DNA of 64,000 bases from Cupriavidus pauculus (GTDB taxonomy: Bacteria; Pseudomonadota; Gammaproteobacteria; Burkholderiales; Burkholderiaceae): NCBI RefSeq assembly GCF_022179805.1, contig NZ_BPUO01000009.1, forward strand, positions 124,001 through 188,000, in the 5' to 3' direction. Position 1 is the first letter of the stretch; every line of letters begins with the position of its first letter. A model generated the notes under the pieces. That model ran no database searches, had not been told where the DNA came from, and saw only the letters and a list, made by a program, of their open reading frames with translations. A program made the position numbers and the translations under genes. Positions 42,701 to 51,058 of the stretch are shown piece after piece.

Positions 42701-42859
42701 AGCCCCGAGTGCCGCGCGAAGTTCGGCCTCGGTGCCGACTAGATATTCGGCCCCCGATGCACCCACCGGAAACAGCAGCGCGACGGCCAAGGTTATAGAG
42801 GACGTTTGCGGCGCGCGCGCGCGTACCTGCCGCATTCCACGACAAAAATTCGACTGCAT
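39770..42859 (-). CDS. Autotransporter with Gly/Asn-rich beta-helix passenger
   Basis: 1029 residues from ATG 42859, preceded by TGGGGTAG. The signal peptide ends near GASGA. The passenger consists of short beta-helix rungs (TNNGSIKGGDASGAGMLGGTGVS type), about eight of them between residues 120 and 330. An autotransporter-associated strand repeat follows (FNTAQTYTGPTTVNLGTLAIDGS). The C-terminal barrel of about 290 residues ends FGFRYRW. Type V secretion is expected, with the helix displayed on the surface. It is unrelated in repeat type to the Ig-repeat autotransporter at 1617. Function likely adhesion; ligand unknown. Confidence 0.92.
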   Translation of the reverse strand: MQSNFCRGMRQVRARAPQTSSITLAVALLFPVGASGAEYLVGTEAELRAALGAAMTDGDPTATIRFIADITITTPSTSTFNSPVKPVSFDTQGFSLIRNSGAAGFTFSAASPRTFNGNYLGGSAGQGGTGLTLLGPSAQVTVNGTVTGGDSSGAFAGGAGVFVSGAALTLTNNGSIKGGDASGAGMLGGTGVSLAAAAGATVINNGSITGGAASTTGAGGGTGVSAAGAGAMIINNGAIKGGGGGVGFTAANNGFSTGVSLAVGTSLVNSATGLIVGGDASGGMAGAGVTMNTSTAGSVINQGTIRGGADLSGGAGGGRGIRVGGGTNTIENSGLIEGGAGNVAIYALAPGTTLTVVNSGTIRAGSGNANAIEFGTSGISTLELQAGSNIVGNVVAGAGTSDAFRLGGATNAVFDISTIGDTAQYRFFDTFTKTGTSTWALIGTGTVTAPWTVDQGTLQIGNGGTSGSLTSNVVVNDGATLAFNRSDTYTFSNLVSGAGGVAQNGTGTTVFNTAQTYTGPTTVNLGTLAIDGSITSPVAVNAAGTLSGSGTIFGNVTNTGTVTPGGGSGVLTIAGNYIGNGGTVRVNTALGGDSSATGRLLVSGDTSGTSQLRVVNVGGTGALTSEGIKVIDVQGASNGTFTLAGDYTFQGQQAVVGGAYAYRLYKNGASTPTDGDWYLRSTLLDPASVGTAAAAASGPLLAPTVPLYEAYSSVLQRFNELGTLQQRVGNRSWSPNASVQAEQEAGKPIIGRGAWARVEGSNTHIDPSTSTTSASYNVRMWKFEGGVDAPVIQNQSGTLVVGPTFHYGIANSSVSSMFGNGSVDATGYGFGGTATWYGNNGSYVDARATLTWYDTDIRSSTLATKLANGNRGSGVATSVEAGHQLALGGNWSITPQAQLAWSQVRFDAFTDQYGTNVSRDNGNSLVSRLGVSLDHETRWMAANGKTQRSHIYGITNLYYDFLHGTSARVADISVVSKEQALWAGLGIGASLNWNDDRYTVYGELLARTSLQNFGDSNAIGAKFGFRYRW

Positions 42860-43936
42860 TGAACTACCCCATTCCGTTTGTTTTATTTTGGATACAAAGT
42901 GATGCGGGGCAGATGGTAGATCACTTTGCGACCCGTTGCTTCATCAACAGATAACGTCCTGTCGCGAGCCAGCGACGTATCGCCCACGTATTGCCAACGT
43001 CACGAGAACGTATTAAAGGTGGAGTTCTAAACGTGAATTCTGACAGGCAGAATTCACGTCCCGCGGGCAATGTGCAGCGCCCAAATGAGGCCGCCACAGG
43101 TGGCCGAGGCACGTCCAGCGCAGGCTTGCGGGATGCGGCGTTGGGAGTGCGCACGTGCCGCGGGCGTATGGAGCGGAGTGGGCTCTATTTCCATAGCCAG
43201 CGAGACGGATGGCTGGTGGGTCCGCTTTACCGCCATTCGACACGGCCGCGCCAAATGACAAAGAAGGGTCCTAACAGAGGAGGGTCGCTCTGGCGCCAGC
43301 GGCCTGCGGAGGTAGCCCGAGTGCCAACTACGGCTAAAGAACCTTGGGGCGGCGGTAGCGCCAATCGTGCCGGATCGGCGTCAATATGATCATTCTCCAC
43401 GTAACCGAACTTGGCTGGTACGCGGTTGTGCCAATGATCCAGACGATCAATGTGCCCATGGCTGTGTCGCGCTGACGGTAAAGGCGCAACCTAGTCTCCC
43501 CGCATGACGGCATATGGCCATTCAGCGCGGGCCCGTATTCCCCCGCGCGCAATATCCATCGACCATGGGATGGGCACCAGTGGGGCCGATGACAATTTTC
43601 AAAACCGGCAGAAGCGGTCGTTGGCGGTCTCTCACGACCGTTGCGCTAGGCACTGGCCTTCTCCAGCGCGACAGCGCTCGATTTTCATATTCGTTGCTTG
43701 GGCTCCTGATCTCGAGATTCGAATTCCTCAAGACGGCAGGATCCGCATGGTCGCAACGCATTGTTGAATGGATCGGAAGCGTTCTTGGCCTTGATGAGCA
43801 GTGTGCGCAAAGCCTTGATGGGCTGAATGGGATGGATGTAAGCGGACTGAGACGCAGGGTGGTAAGGTGCGGGCACCAGCGATTTCACGGGTCCGAGGCG
43901 TCACGGCCGGAGGAGACACTCGCTTGGCCACGATAA
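42860..43936. other. 1.1-kb intergenic region
   Basis: Divergent space between the autotransporter and the AhpD-like gene. No credible frame was recognised; it holds the 12-bp palindrome at 43031-43059. Some overlapping frames near 43500-43930 are open but lack protein-like composition. Confidence 0.4.
43031..43059. promoter_or_regulatory. 12-bp palindrome upstream of the autotransporter
   Basis: Arms ACGTGAATTCTG / CAGAATTCACGT with a 5-nt centre, 172 bases before the autotransporter start. With the long arms it could be a regulator site or an RNA hairpin in a long leader. No matching repeat was noticed elsewhere in the window. Confidence 0.45.
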
Positions 43937-44602
43937 ATGTCACTAGATATGATGAAGATTCGATACACCCTGTTCGCAGCCTTGGTTGGCCTCACTTGCA
44001 TGGCCGGCACCGTATTGGCCGTGGAGGATCGTATGCCACCGATTCCCGCCGAAAAGCTTACCGACGCGCAGAAGAGGTCGATTGAGCTGCTTTCCGAAGG
44101 CACGCCCGCAGGCGGCGCGCCCAGGAATGTCAGTGCCGGTCCATGGGTGCCGCTGATGCGCAGCCCCGAGTTGCTGAATCGATTGCAGCGAATGGGCGCC
44201 TATCTACGCTACGAGAGCGCGCTGGAGCCTCGATTGAGCGAGTTCGTCATCTTGCTTACCGCGCGGCAGTGGAGCAATCAGTACGAGTGGCTCGCCCACC
44301 AGAAGCTGGCAGTCAAGGCAGGTGTGGCGCCGGCGGTCACCCAAGCAATTTCCGAGGGGCGCCGGCCCGTGGGCATGAATTCGGAAGAAGAGGCGGTCTA
44401 CGACTTTATCGACGAACTGGAGCGCAACAAGAGTGTCAGCGACCCGACTTACGCCCGCATTAAGGAGAAGTTTGGCGAGCGCGGTGTGATCGACCTGATA
44501 GCCATCCATGGTTACTACAGCATGCTGGCTGCTGTGCTCAACGTGGCCCAGTCTCCGTTGCCCGGCAATGCCCCGCAACAAATCCCTGCGCTGCCGCGAT
44601 AG
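43937..44602 (+). CDS. Exported carboxymuconolactone decarboxylase/AhpD-like protein
   Basis: 221 residues; ATG 43937, 43949 and 43952 are all possible starts. The signal peptide (FAALVGLTCMAGTVLA) is followed by an AhpD-like helical domain with EFVILLTARQWSNQYEWLAHQKLAVKAGV, where redox-active members have CxxC before the His; here the positions are not Cys. So a peroxidase role is unlikely and a lyase or hydrolase-like role is possible. A Nudix gene follows after eight bases, suggesting cotranscription. Confidence 0.85.
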   Translation: MSLDMMKIRYTLFAALVGLTCMAGTVLAVEDRMPPIPAEKLTDAQKRSIELLSEGTPAGGAPRNVSAGPWVPLMRSPELLNRLQRMGAYLRYESALEPRLSEFVILLTARQWSNQYEWLAHQKLAVKAGVAPAVTQAISEGRRPVGMNSEEEAVYDFIDELERNKSVSDPTYARIKEKFGERGVIDLIAIHGYYSMLAAVLNVAQSPLPGNAPQQIPALPR

Positions 44603-44610
44603 CTATCGAT

Positions 44611-45030
44611 ATGACGGCCACCAAGCATGCTGCGGGGCTGGTAGTGGTGCGCCGGATCGCGGGCGAGTGGCATTTTCTGGTGCTGCGCGCCTATCGTAAC
44701 TGGGATTTCCCGAAGGGGCTGATCGAGCCAGGGGAAGATTGCTTTACGGCTGCCTTGCGCGAAGCCACAGAGGAGACTGGCTTGTCAGCCCTGCAGTTTC
44801 CGTGGGGCGATGCCCATCGGGAAACCGTGCCCTATGCAAAAGGGAAGATCGCGCGCTTTTACGTCGCCCTCGCACCAAGCGGGGAGGTCGTGTTATCGGT
44901 CAGCCCCGAACTGGGACGCCCCGAACATCATGAATTTCGCTGGCTGCGATTCGAAGCTGCGCACGAACTTTTGCCGCCACGCCTGACGCCCATTCTGGCA
45001 TGGGCCAATGAACTGATTGGCCATCCATGA
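44611..45030 (+). CDS. Nudix hydrolase
   Basis: 139 residues. The Nudix box is complete: GLIEPGEDCFTAALREATEETGL (G-x5-E-x7-REATEE). Flanking WDFPKG and late PEHHEFRWL resemble diadenosine-tetraphosphate (Ap4A) pyrophosphatases of the MutT-like bacterial type. It hydrolyses nucleoside diphosphates linked to another moiety; the exact substrate cannot be told. Confidence 0.9.
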   Translation: MTATKHAAGLVVVRRIAGEWHFLVLRAYRNWDFPKGLIEPGEDCFTAALREATEETGLSALQFPWGDAHRETVPYAKGKIARFYVALAPSGEVVLSVSPELGRPEHHEFRWLRFEAAHELLPPRLTPILAWANELIGHP

Positions 45031-45438
45031 GGTTCAGCGGCTGACAGCGCGAGAGCGCGACGATGGCTCGAGCCGCATTCGCGTATTTGCGCAGAATTGG
45101 CAACTTCGACAATGCCGTGGGATTCTTGTCGTTATCCAGTCTTTGTTTGCCGCGCCTTGGAGTCGCTAGTGTCATCCGCAGGGTGACCACCGTCTGAATT
45201 TCGGAGAATCAGCGCGCTAGGCATCACGACGTTGGCGTAAACCGGAAAAGTACGCGTGTTTAAAGGTGAGATATGGCGGCTAGTGCGTCGGGACGATCAT
45301 TGGCAAGGGTTGAGGGAAGTGGTTTTCAGCGGATATCCTCGATCTACCGCTCTCAATCTTTGCTCATTCAGTCGATTGGGAGTTCGACAAAACGATTGCG
45401 CAGTACTACTGTTAAAGGGCTACCCAAATAGGAGTTAT
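45031..45438. other. Intergenic upstream of the H-NS-like gene
   Basis: No gene seen. The last 150 bases are more AT-rich than surroundings and end in an AGGAG ribosome site, as expected for an autoregulated H-NS-type promoter. Confidence 0.45.
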
Positions 45439-45762
45439 ATGGCTACCTACAAGCAATTGCTGACGCAGAAAGAAGCACTGGAAGCTCAGATCGCACAAGC
45501 GCGGTCAACGGAAGTCGCAAACGTTGTCGCACATATCCACTCTCTGATGTCGGATTATGGGTTGTCAGTGGACGACGTCATGGGTAAGCGGCGCCCTGGC
45601 CGGCCTGCTGGAAGCGGGGCTGCCAAGGCGGCCAAGGCGGCAAGGAATCCGTTGCCTGCCAAGTATCGGGACCCGAAGACCGGCAAGACGTGGTCGGGTC
45701 GTGGCAGGGCACCTGGCTGGCTCGGAAAGAACCCGAAGCGATTCCTGATCGAAGAGGCGTAG
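45439..45762 (+). CDS. H-NS-family nucleoid protein
   Basis: 107 residues from ATG 45439 (AGGAG five bases upstream); the upstream in-frame extension is rejected. The N-terminal coiled-coil (YKQLLTQKEALEAQIAQARS) mediates oligomerisation. The C-terminal segment YRDPKTGKTWSGRGRAPGWL is the DNA-binding motif of H-NS/BpH3-like proteins, which silence AT-rich foreign DNA. A Pro/Arg/Ala linker (GKRRPGRPAGSG) contains an AT-hook-like GRP. Such paralogues are frequent on accessory replicons. Confidence 0.93.
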   Translation: MATYKQLLTQKEALEAQIAQARSTEVANVVAHIHSLMSDYGLSVDDVMGKRRPGRPAGSGAAKAAKAARNPLPAKYRDPKTGKTWSGRGRAPGWLGKNPKRFLIEEA

Positions 45763-46182
45763 GGAGCAGGTAGGGCCTGAAAAGCATGGCGACATGCCGG
45801 GCATGCCCGCTGCGGTATGGTTGCTTGTTCACGCAAGCATCGGCGGCACGCCATCAGACGTAGATCTGGGGCCTCCCATCTCTCAAGTCACACCCTCGTT
45901 CCTAGTCCGGACGGCCGTCAAGTATGCAAGGGCGCTCAGCTTCACGCCAACTGCAGCAACGGGACATCATTCAGCGTGGTGTGTGCTTGCAAGGACCGCC
46001 GCTTAGAAGCCCGCTGTGACGAAGCGGTTCACGGATTCGCTTTGCCTTCTATGGCCAGACGCTGCTTTGCCAGGCGCGGGTTGCTTGGCTGCATTCGAGT
46101 GTTGGCAGTGGCCGGGACACAACCCCGCTGGGCCGAGCACGTGTATGCTGGCAGAAGGAAGAACTCTGCTCAGGACGAGGCG
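45763..46182. other. Intergenic, no gene assigned
   Basis: Open frames run through into the next gene but lack signal or motif before 46183. Confidence 0.35.
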
Positions 46183-46470
46183 ATGGTCTATCCCATTGGA
46201 CCCCGGATTGCATACATCGGCAATGATGTTGTCGTCCAATTTGACTATTTCATTGCCGGGCATAGCCAGACATTCGCGGTGACGCGCCAGGCGTTACAGG
46301 ACCGCTTCGGACTTCACACCGAAGGGCTGTCCGAATCTCAACGGGATATCGCCCTGCACGAGGCATTTGTCGGGGGATGGGAACGCATTCGCAGCGTGGC
46401 TGCCCGCAAGGGCGGCAACCCGAGCGACACTCCCGTCGTGATGAGCTCTAATGATTTTCCGCACATTTGA
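46183..46470 (+). CDS. Small DUF1488-like hypothetical protein
   Basis: 95 residues from ATG 46183, with GAGG four bases upstream. The pattern VVVQFDYFIAGHSQTFAVTRQALQDRFG then a helix EAFVGGWERIRSVAARKGG recalls DUF1488 small proteins (a beta-sheet, then SxEAL and a terminal helix). Function unknown. The long upstream open frame is considered non-coding. Confidence 0.55.
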   Translation: MVYPIGPRIAYIGNDVVVQFDYFIAGHSQTFAVTRQALQDRFGLHTEGLSESQRDIALHEAFVGGWERIRSVAARKGGNPSDTPVVMSSNDFPHI

Positions 46471-46494
46471 CCCCAAGCCGCTGTTGACAAATCG

Positions 46495-46928
46495 ATGGTG
46501 AGTGCCTCGTTGGCTGCTACGACCTGGCGTATTTTCAGCGAGTCGGGGCTTGCGTTCGACGCAGATACAATCGGACGGATTCGCGAGGCCGCCTCTCGCG
46601 CATTTTCGGCAGTCCCAGGGCATTGTCTGACGTTGGAGGCCGATGGACCGGCCGTACGGATTCCCCGCGGCGGCGCATCGTGGCCGATGCCGACGAATGG
46701 GTTATACGTTTCGCACGCATCGCGTTGCAGGATGCCGATTACCGGATCGAGCATTTGGACGAAGACCGAGTCACATCTGGCACTGCATTGCTCGCGGCGC
46801 TTCAATCTGCCGGCGTCTCGAATACAGCTATTGAGAGTCACTGGGTGACCATCTGCTCCGGCAACGCCGAGTTTGCGTCAGCGATACACGCGTGCTGGGG
46901 AAGTCCGAAGGCCGCCTACGACATTTGA
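46495..46928 (+). pseudogene. Hypothetical gene interrupted by a frameshift
   Basis: From 46495 the frame encodes WRIFSESGLAFDADTIGRIREAASRAFSAVPGHCL. After about 46660-46690 the protein-like sequence continues in another frame as VADADEWVIRFARIALQDADYRIEHLDEDRV to the stop at 46926. Joined, they give an acidic protein of about 140 residues. No family recognised. Either a real one-base indel or a sequencing error. Confidence 0.45.
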
Positions 46929-47075
46929 GGCAATCTGTGTTAGGGCAGTAGTGTTGCCCGCTGGCCCGTCCATATCACCGCGCCCCTTTTTATCGCCTGA
47001 TCTTCCAGCTTCCAATGCTCAGGTGACGCACGTCAAGGCGTCCGTTGTCATCTTGCTGCAAGCTATGAGTGAAGC

Positions 47076-50000
47076 GTGGCCTGTTTGTCCCCGGCCACTC
47101 CCTTCACCGTCGTCATCCTCCATGCGGCAGCGTTCTTCGCCACGGACGACTTTCGGCCCAATTGTCGACCTCCCGTGCTTGCGACACCATTTGCCAAGCC
47201 TCCCTCGGAGATTCATCTCCTCCGCCACTACCAGCGGCGTCTCCTGATTGCCGGCGGCGGTCTGCTCAGTCTCGCCTTGCTGCTTGCTCTGGCCCTCACG
47301 ATATGGACCGATGTCCGTGACTACATCGGGGAGGGGCGGGCAGTCTACAACGCCAGCAAGGCCATGTTCGAGCAAGAACTCGATAAGCGACATGCGGCGA
47401 TGCGGAGCAACGTTGTACGGGCTGAACTGGTATGGCAGGCAACCGGGGCAGGCCGGTCTATTGACGATTTCCATACCGGGGTGCTCATTACGCGTCGAGA
47501 TTCGTCACTGGTCCAGCAACTGCATCTGGGCAACGTCTCGCCAACGCAACCGGCGAGTCGGTTCGCGCGATATCTGGCATTTAGCGACAAGATGGCCTAC
47601 ACCATGACCGCTAACGCGCAGGAGTACGGCATGCCATTTGCCGGCTACATGATCGCGCCCGCGCACGGTTTCCTGTCCATGGCGTGGCCGCAATCGGGCT
47701 GGAGTGAAGCGGCGACCTTGGATCCAGACAACGCCGCGCAGCTCATCGAGCGCCTGGCGCCGGACATGCGCGCGATCCATGACGGGAAAGCACCGACTGA
47801 GCGAGTCATATTCTGGGAGGGACCGATTGATGATCCGCTCAGCAAAGCGCGAGCCGTCAGATTGATTGCACCGGCCTTCGACAAGGCAAACATCTTTGCC
47901 GTCTTCGTGAGCAGCATCCCTGTGGCTGAAATCTCGGATTGGTTGCGCGCATCGAGTCACGATGGCAGTTTCATGGTCTTTGATGCAACGGGGAACCTGT
48001 TGGGAAGTACGGCAGGGGACACGGGCATCGATTCTGGCTTGCCGATGCGGGTGGTGAGTTCCGGCGTTTGGCGGGAGAAACTTGAGTCCTCTGACTACCT
48101 GTTTCGCGATGGAGTCTTCAGTATCAGCGAGCTATTGCCCAGCACTGGCTGGTCCGTCGTCTACGCGTTCTCATGGAAGACCATCCTGGCTGCGCGCGCA
48201 AGCTTTCTCACCGGTCACATCGCGGGAGCGGCGCTATTGATGGGCTTGCTGTGGGCATTGATCCTGGCTTATCTGCGCAAGGTGTTGAATCCCTTGCTAC
48301 GACGTTCGCAAGAAGTCTTCGACAGGGAAATGCTCAATCGCGCGATCGTTGACGCGGCACCCAGTGGCTTGTGTCTGATATCAAATGAAGACGGGCGGGT
48401 GTTGTTGGGAAACCATGCGCTCGCTGCCTATATGTGCGAGGGGGAACCCATCGAGAGCCGACTGCTGAAGTTGGGCCGCGTGACACCGCGTGAGGGTAGG
48501 GCACAGCTCACTGTGGCGAAGCCTACAGCAACGCATGGGCAGGCGCAGCGATGCGATACCCACGAACTCGGGATCACCACGCGCGACGGCGTGCTGCGAC
48601 ATCTCCTCGTTAGCGTCGTCCATACGCGCTTTCTTTCCGACGAGGCGCTGCTCTGTGCGGTTACCGATATCACAGAGCGCAAACAACTCGAGAAGAATTT
48701 GATCGACGCGCGGCAAGCCGCAGAGGCGGCCAGTGGTGCAACGGCGACGTTCCTGGCCACCATGAGTCACGAAATCAGGACGCCCTTGAACGGCATTCTG
48801 GGCAACCTCGAACTGCTGAGCCACTCGAAGCTCGACTCGCTGCAACGCGACCGGCTGCTCACGATTGATCGATCGTCACGCGCGTTGCTCGACTTGATTG
48901 GGGACATCCTGGACTACTCGAAGATTGAATCCGGCCAACTGACACTTGAGCGAGTGGACTTTGATTTGGTCGAGATGGTAGAGACGGCGATATCGATCTT
49001 TGTGCCTGCAGCCAAAGCAAAAGGCTTGAAGATTTACTACGACGTGGCTCTGGACATCGGGCAGTCTTACATTGGCGACCCCACCCGAGTGCGACAAATC
49101 CTGGTGAACTTGCTTAGCAATGCAGTGAAGTTCACCGACGCGGGCGAGATTTCTGTAAGCCTGGATTCCGTAGCGTTGAATGGGGAGGCATTGGATCCCA
49201 CGGGCCCCATGGTATGTCTGCAAGTGGCCGATACCGGGATTGGCATGTCTGAAGCGGTACAGGCACGGCTGTTCAGCCCCTTTGAGCAGGGCGACCCCTC
49301 CATGACGCGCCGGTACGGCGGCACTGGCCTGGGCCTGGCCTTGTGTCAACGCCTGTGTCTGGCAATGGGCGGCTCCATCGATGTGGACAGCCGCCCCGGC
49401 CATGGCTCCAGGCTAACCGTAAAATTGCCGCTTGTGGCGCAGCATAAGAAAACGCCACCGCCCTTGCGGTTGGCTGATGTTGTGGTGCATTGCGAGGCCC
49501 CGTCTTGGCGTGCACATCTGCGTCGATACCTCGAGCATTGGGGACTTCGATGCGCGTGTCCGACTTCATCGACAGCGTCCGCGCAGTCAAATGCGATTGC
49601 GGTGCAGTTTGTCGCGAATCAGGCAGCTTCGTCCTGCGAGCCGTGCGGGGCGGGCATGCTGCAGTCGGTGAGCACGATCATTCTGTCGGAAGACGGGCCC
49701 CGTCATCCTGTGACGCAGAATAACCATGTATTGCTTTCCTGCTATTCCCTGTCCGGCTTGCGGCAGGCGCTGCATCTCGCGCAAAACTTCGTTACCCGCG
49801 GTGGGCCGCTCGACTCCTTGCCTGACACACGTGCCGCGTCAGTGCCGCTGATTCTCGATAAACGTGCCGAGGCTGACAAGATGCGCGCCCTCGTTATCGA
49901 AGATCATCCGGTCAACCGGGAGTTGCTGCGCGACCAGCTCGCGCTCATGGGTGTTGATGCTGTGGTTGTTGCAAGTGTGCGCGAAGCATTGCAACGCTTT

Positions 50001-50561
50001 GCCAGCGATATGTTCGACATCGTGCTGACTGACTTGTCCATGCCGGGGACAGACGGCTATACGCTCGCGAGGATGCTCCGTGCGCAGGGAGCGACGTTGC
50101 CGATTATCGCCATCACCGCCCACGCCTCACAGGATCACCGGGATCGATGCATTGGCGCCGGAATCAACGATGTCCTGGTGAAACCGGTCACGCTGGATCA
50201 ACTCGGCCTTGCGGTCGGACGTTACGTCCGCAAAGGCCAAGGGGACGCGTCGGACCGAAGCCTCCTCACGGCGCCGCGTGCGTCCAGGCGTGTGCTGGCA
50301 TTGCTCAAATCATCGACTATGGCTTCGTTTGAAAGGGTTGCTGCCACGTCTCCCAAATGGGATTGGGACGTGGTCGCGGACGAACTCCATTCAGTCAAAG
50401 GCGCCTACGCGGTGATGGGTTATGTCGATGTTGTCGAACACTGTGTCCGGCTACAGGCCAGGTGCGAGGAAAAGTCCCCGGAACACTTTCGCGAGGCCTT
50501 CACGCAATTGCAGCATCTTGTTTTCGACAAGATCGACGCGGCATTCGAAGCCGCAGAATAG
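47076..50561 (+). CDS. Hybrid sensor histidine kinase with receiver and Hpt (BvgS/EvgS type)
   Basis: Up to 1161 residues; GTG 47076 or GTG 47175 may start, and the protein proper begins just before the first TM helix. Order: TM1 (LLIAGGGLLSLALLLALALTIW), a periplasmic region of about 300 residues, and TM2 (AGAALLMGLLWALILAYL). Then a PAS-like domain, HisKA with ATMSHEIRTPLNGILG, and HATPase with VNLLSNAVKFTD, DTGIGM and GTGLGLAL. The receiver has VIEDHPVNRE, DIVLTDLSMPG and LVKPV, and the C-terminal Hpt has ELHSVKGAYAVMG. All phosphorelay residues are present. An output response regulator is not in the window. Confidence 0.93.
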   Translation: MACLSPATPFTVVILHAAAFFATDDFRPNCRPPVLATPFAKPPSEIHLLRHYQRRLLIAGGGLLSLALLLALALTIWTDVRDYIGEGRAVYNASKAMFEQELDKRHAAMRSNVVRAELVWQATGAGRSIDDFHTGVLITRRDSSLVQQLHLGNVSPTQPASRFARYLAFSDKMAYTMTANAQEYGMPFAGYMIAPAHGFLSMAWPQSGWSEAATLDPDNAAQLIERLAPDMRAIHDGKAPTERVIFWEGPIDDPLSKARAVRLIAPAFDKANIFAVFVSSIPVAEISDWLRASSHDGSFMVFDATGNLLGSTAGDTGIDSGLPMRVVSSGVWREKLESSDYLFRDGVFSISELLPSTGWSVVYAFSWKTILAARASFLTGHIAGAALLMGLLWALILAYLRKVLNPLLRRSQEVFDREMLNRAIVDAAPSGLCLISNEDGRVLLGNHALAAYMCEGEPIESRLLKLGRVTPREGRAQLTVAKPTATHGQAQRCDTHELGITTRDGVLRHLLVSVVHTRFLSDEALLCAVTDITERKQLEKNLIDARQAAEAASGATATFLATMSHEIRTPLNGILGNLELLSHSKLDSLQRDRLLTIDRSSRALLDLIGDILDYSKIESGQLTLERVDFDLVEMVETAISIFVPAAKAKGLKIYYDVALDIGQSYIGDPTRVRQILVNLLSNAVKFTDAGEISVSLDSVALNGEALDPTGPMVCLQVADTGIGMSEAVQARLFSPFEQGDPSMTRRYGGTGLGLALCQRLCLAMGGSIDVDSRPGHGSRLTVKLPLVAQHKKTPPPLRLADVVVHCEAPSWRAHLRRYLEHWGLRCACPTSSTASAQSNAIAVQFVANQAASSCEPCGAGMLQSVSTIILSEDGPRHPVTQNNHVLLSCYSLSGLRQALHLAQNFVTRGGPLDSLPDTRAASVPLILDKRAEADKMRALVIEDHPVNRELLRDQLALMGVDAVVVASVREALQRFASDMFDIVLTDLSMPGTDGYTLARMLRAQGATLPIIAITAHASQDHRDRCIGAGINDVLVKPVTLDQLGLAVGRYVRKGQGDASDRSLLTAPRASRRVLALLKSSTMASFERVAATSPKWDWDVVADELHSVKGAYAVMGYVDVVEHCVRLQARCEEKSPEHFREAFTQLQHLVFDKIDAAFEAAE

Positions 50562-51058
50562 GGCGGATATCCTTTTCTTCAAAAAGTGGATTAAAAGCCA
50601 TATTTATGTCTATTGCCTTGGAGGTTTCTACTAGAAACCCTAAGGAAACAGGCACTTAGGGAATTGAGTTGCACTGATGCCATTGATGGGTTCTGCAAGA
50701 TATTAAAATAAACGCAATTAACGGCCATGCATTCATTGCCACCACGAACCCAAGGTGCAGCAAAAGGGGCCGAAATCCCTTCGTCAGATCAGGCCGCGTT
50801 CGGCTAGCAGCGACGGCCGGAAAACTGGAATTGCAGGCGGATCGCCTGTGGGATGACGTAGTTCTCCGGTTCTTCCGCGGCTTGCCTTAACGAAACCGGA
50901 TCGCAGCCTCGATTCTCTTCAAAGCTTCTAAGGGCTTTTGTTAGGGAGCAGCGGCAGCACAAGCGCGGGCACCTTGCGCGGCTGCTTGGACTTGCGCCGC
51001 GTCCCTGGCCTGGAAGGCTTCGCCCTTCAGGCCAGGGACGCGAACGGCTTAAGGTGGC
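50562..51058. other. Intergenic between converging genes
   Basis: The first 170 bases are AT-rich and contain no frame; the right end holds the hairpin at 50999-51041. Nothing else recognised. Confidence 0.45.
50999..51041. terminator. Long hairpin between kinase and kelch genes
   Basis: An 18-bp stem with one bulged base (outer arms GCGTCCCTGGCCTG and complement) around a 6-nt loop. It is placed to stop transcripts from both sides, but T-tracts are weak. Confidence 0.55.

Noticed and set aside
43504..43936. Plus-strand frames before the AhpD-like gene
   Set aside because: Open but without ribosome sites or protein-like patterns; no remnant of a known gene recognised.
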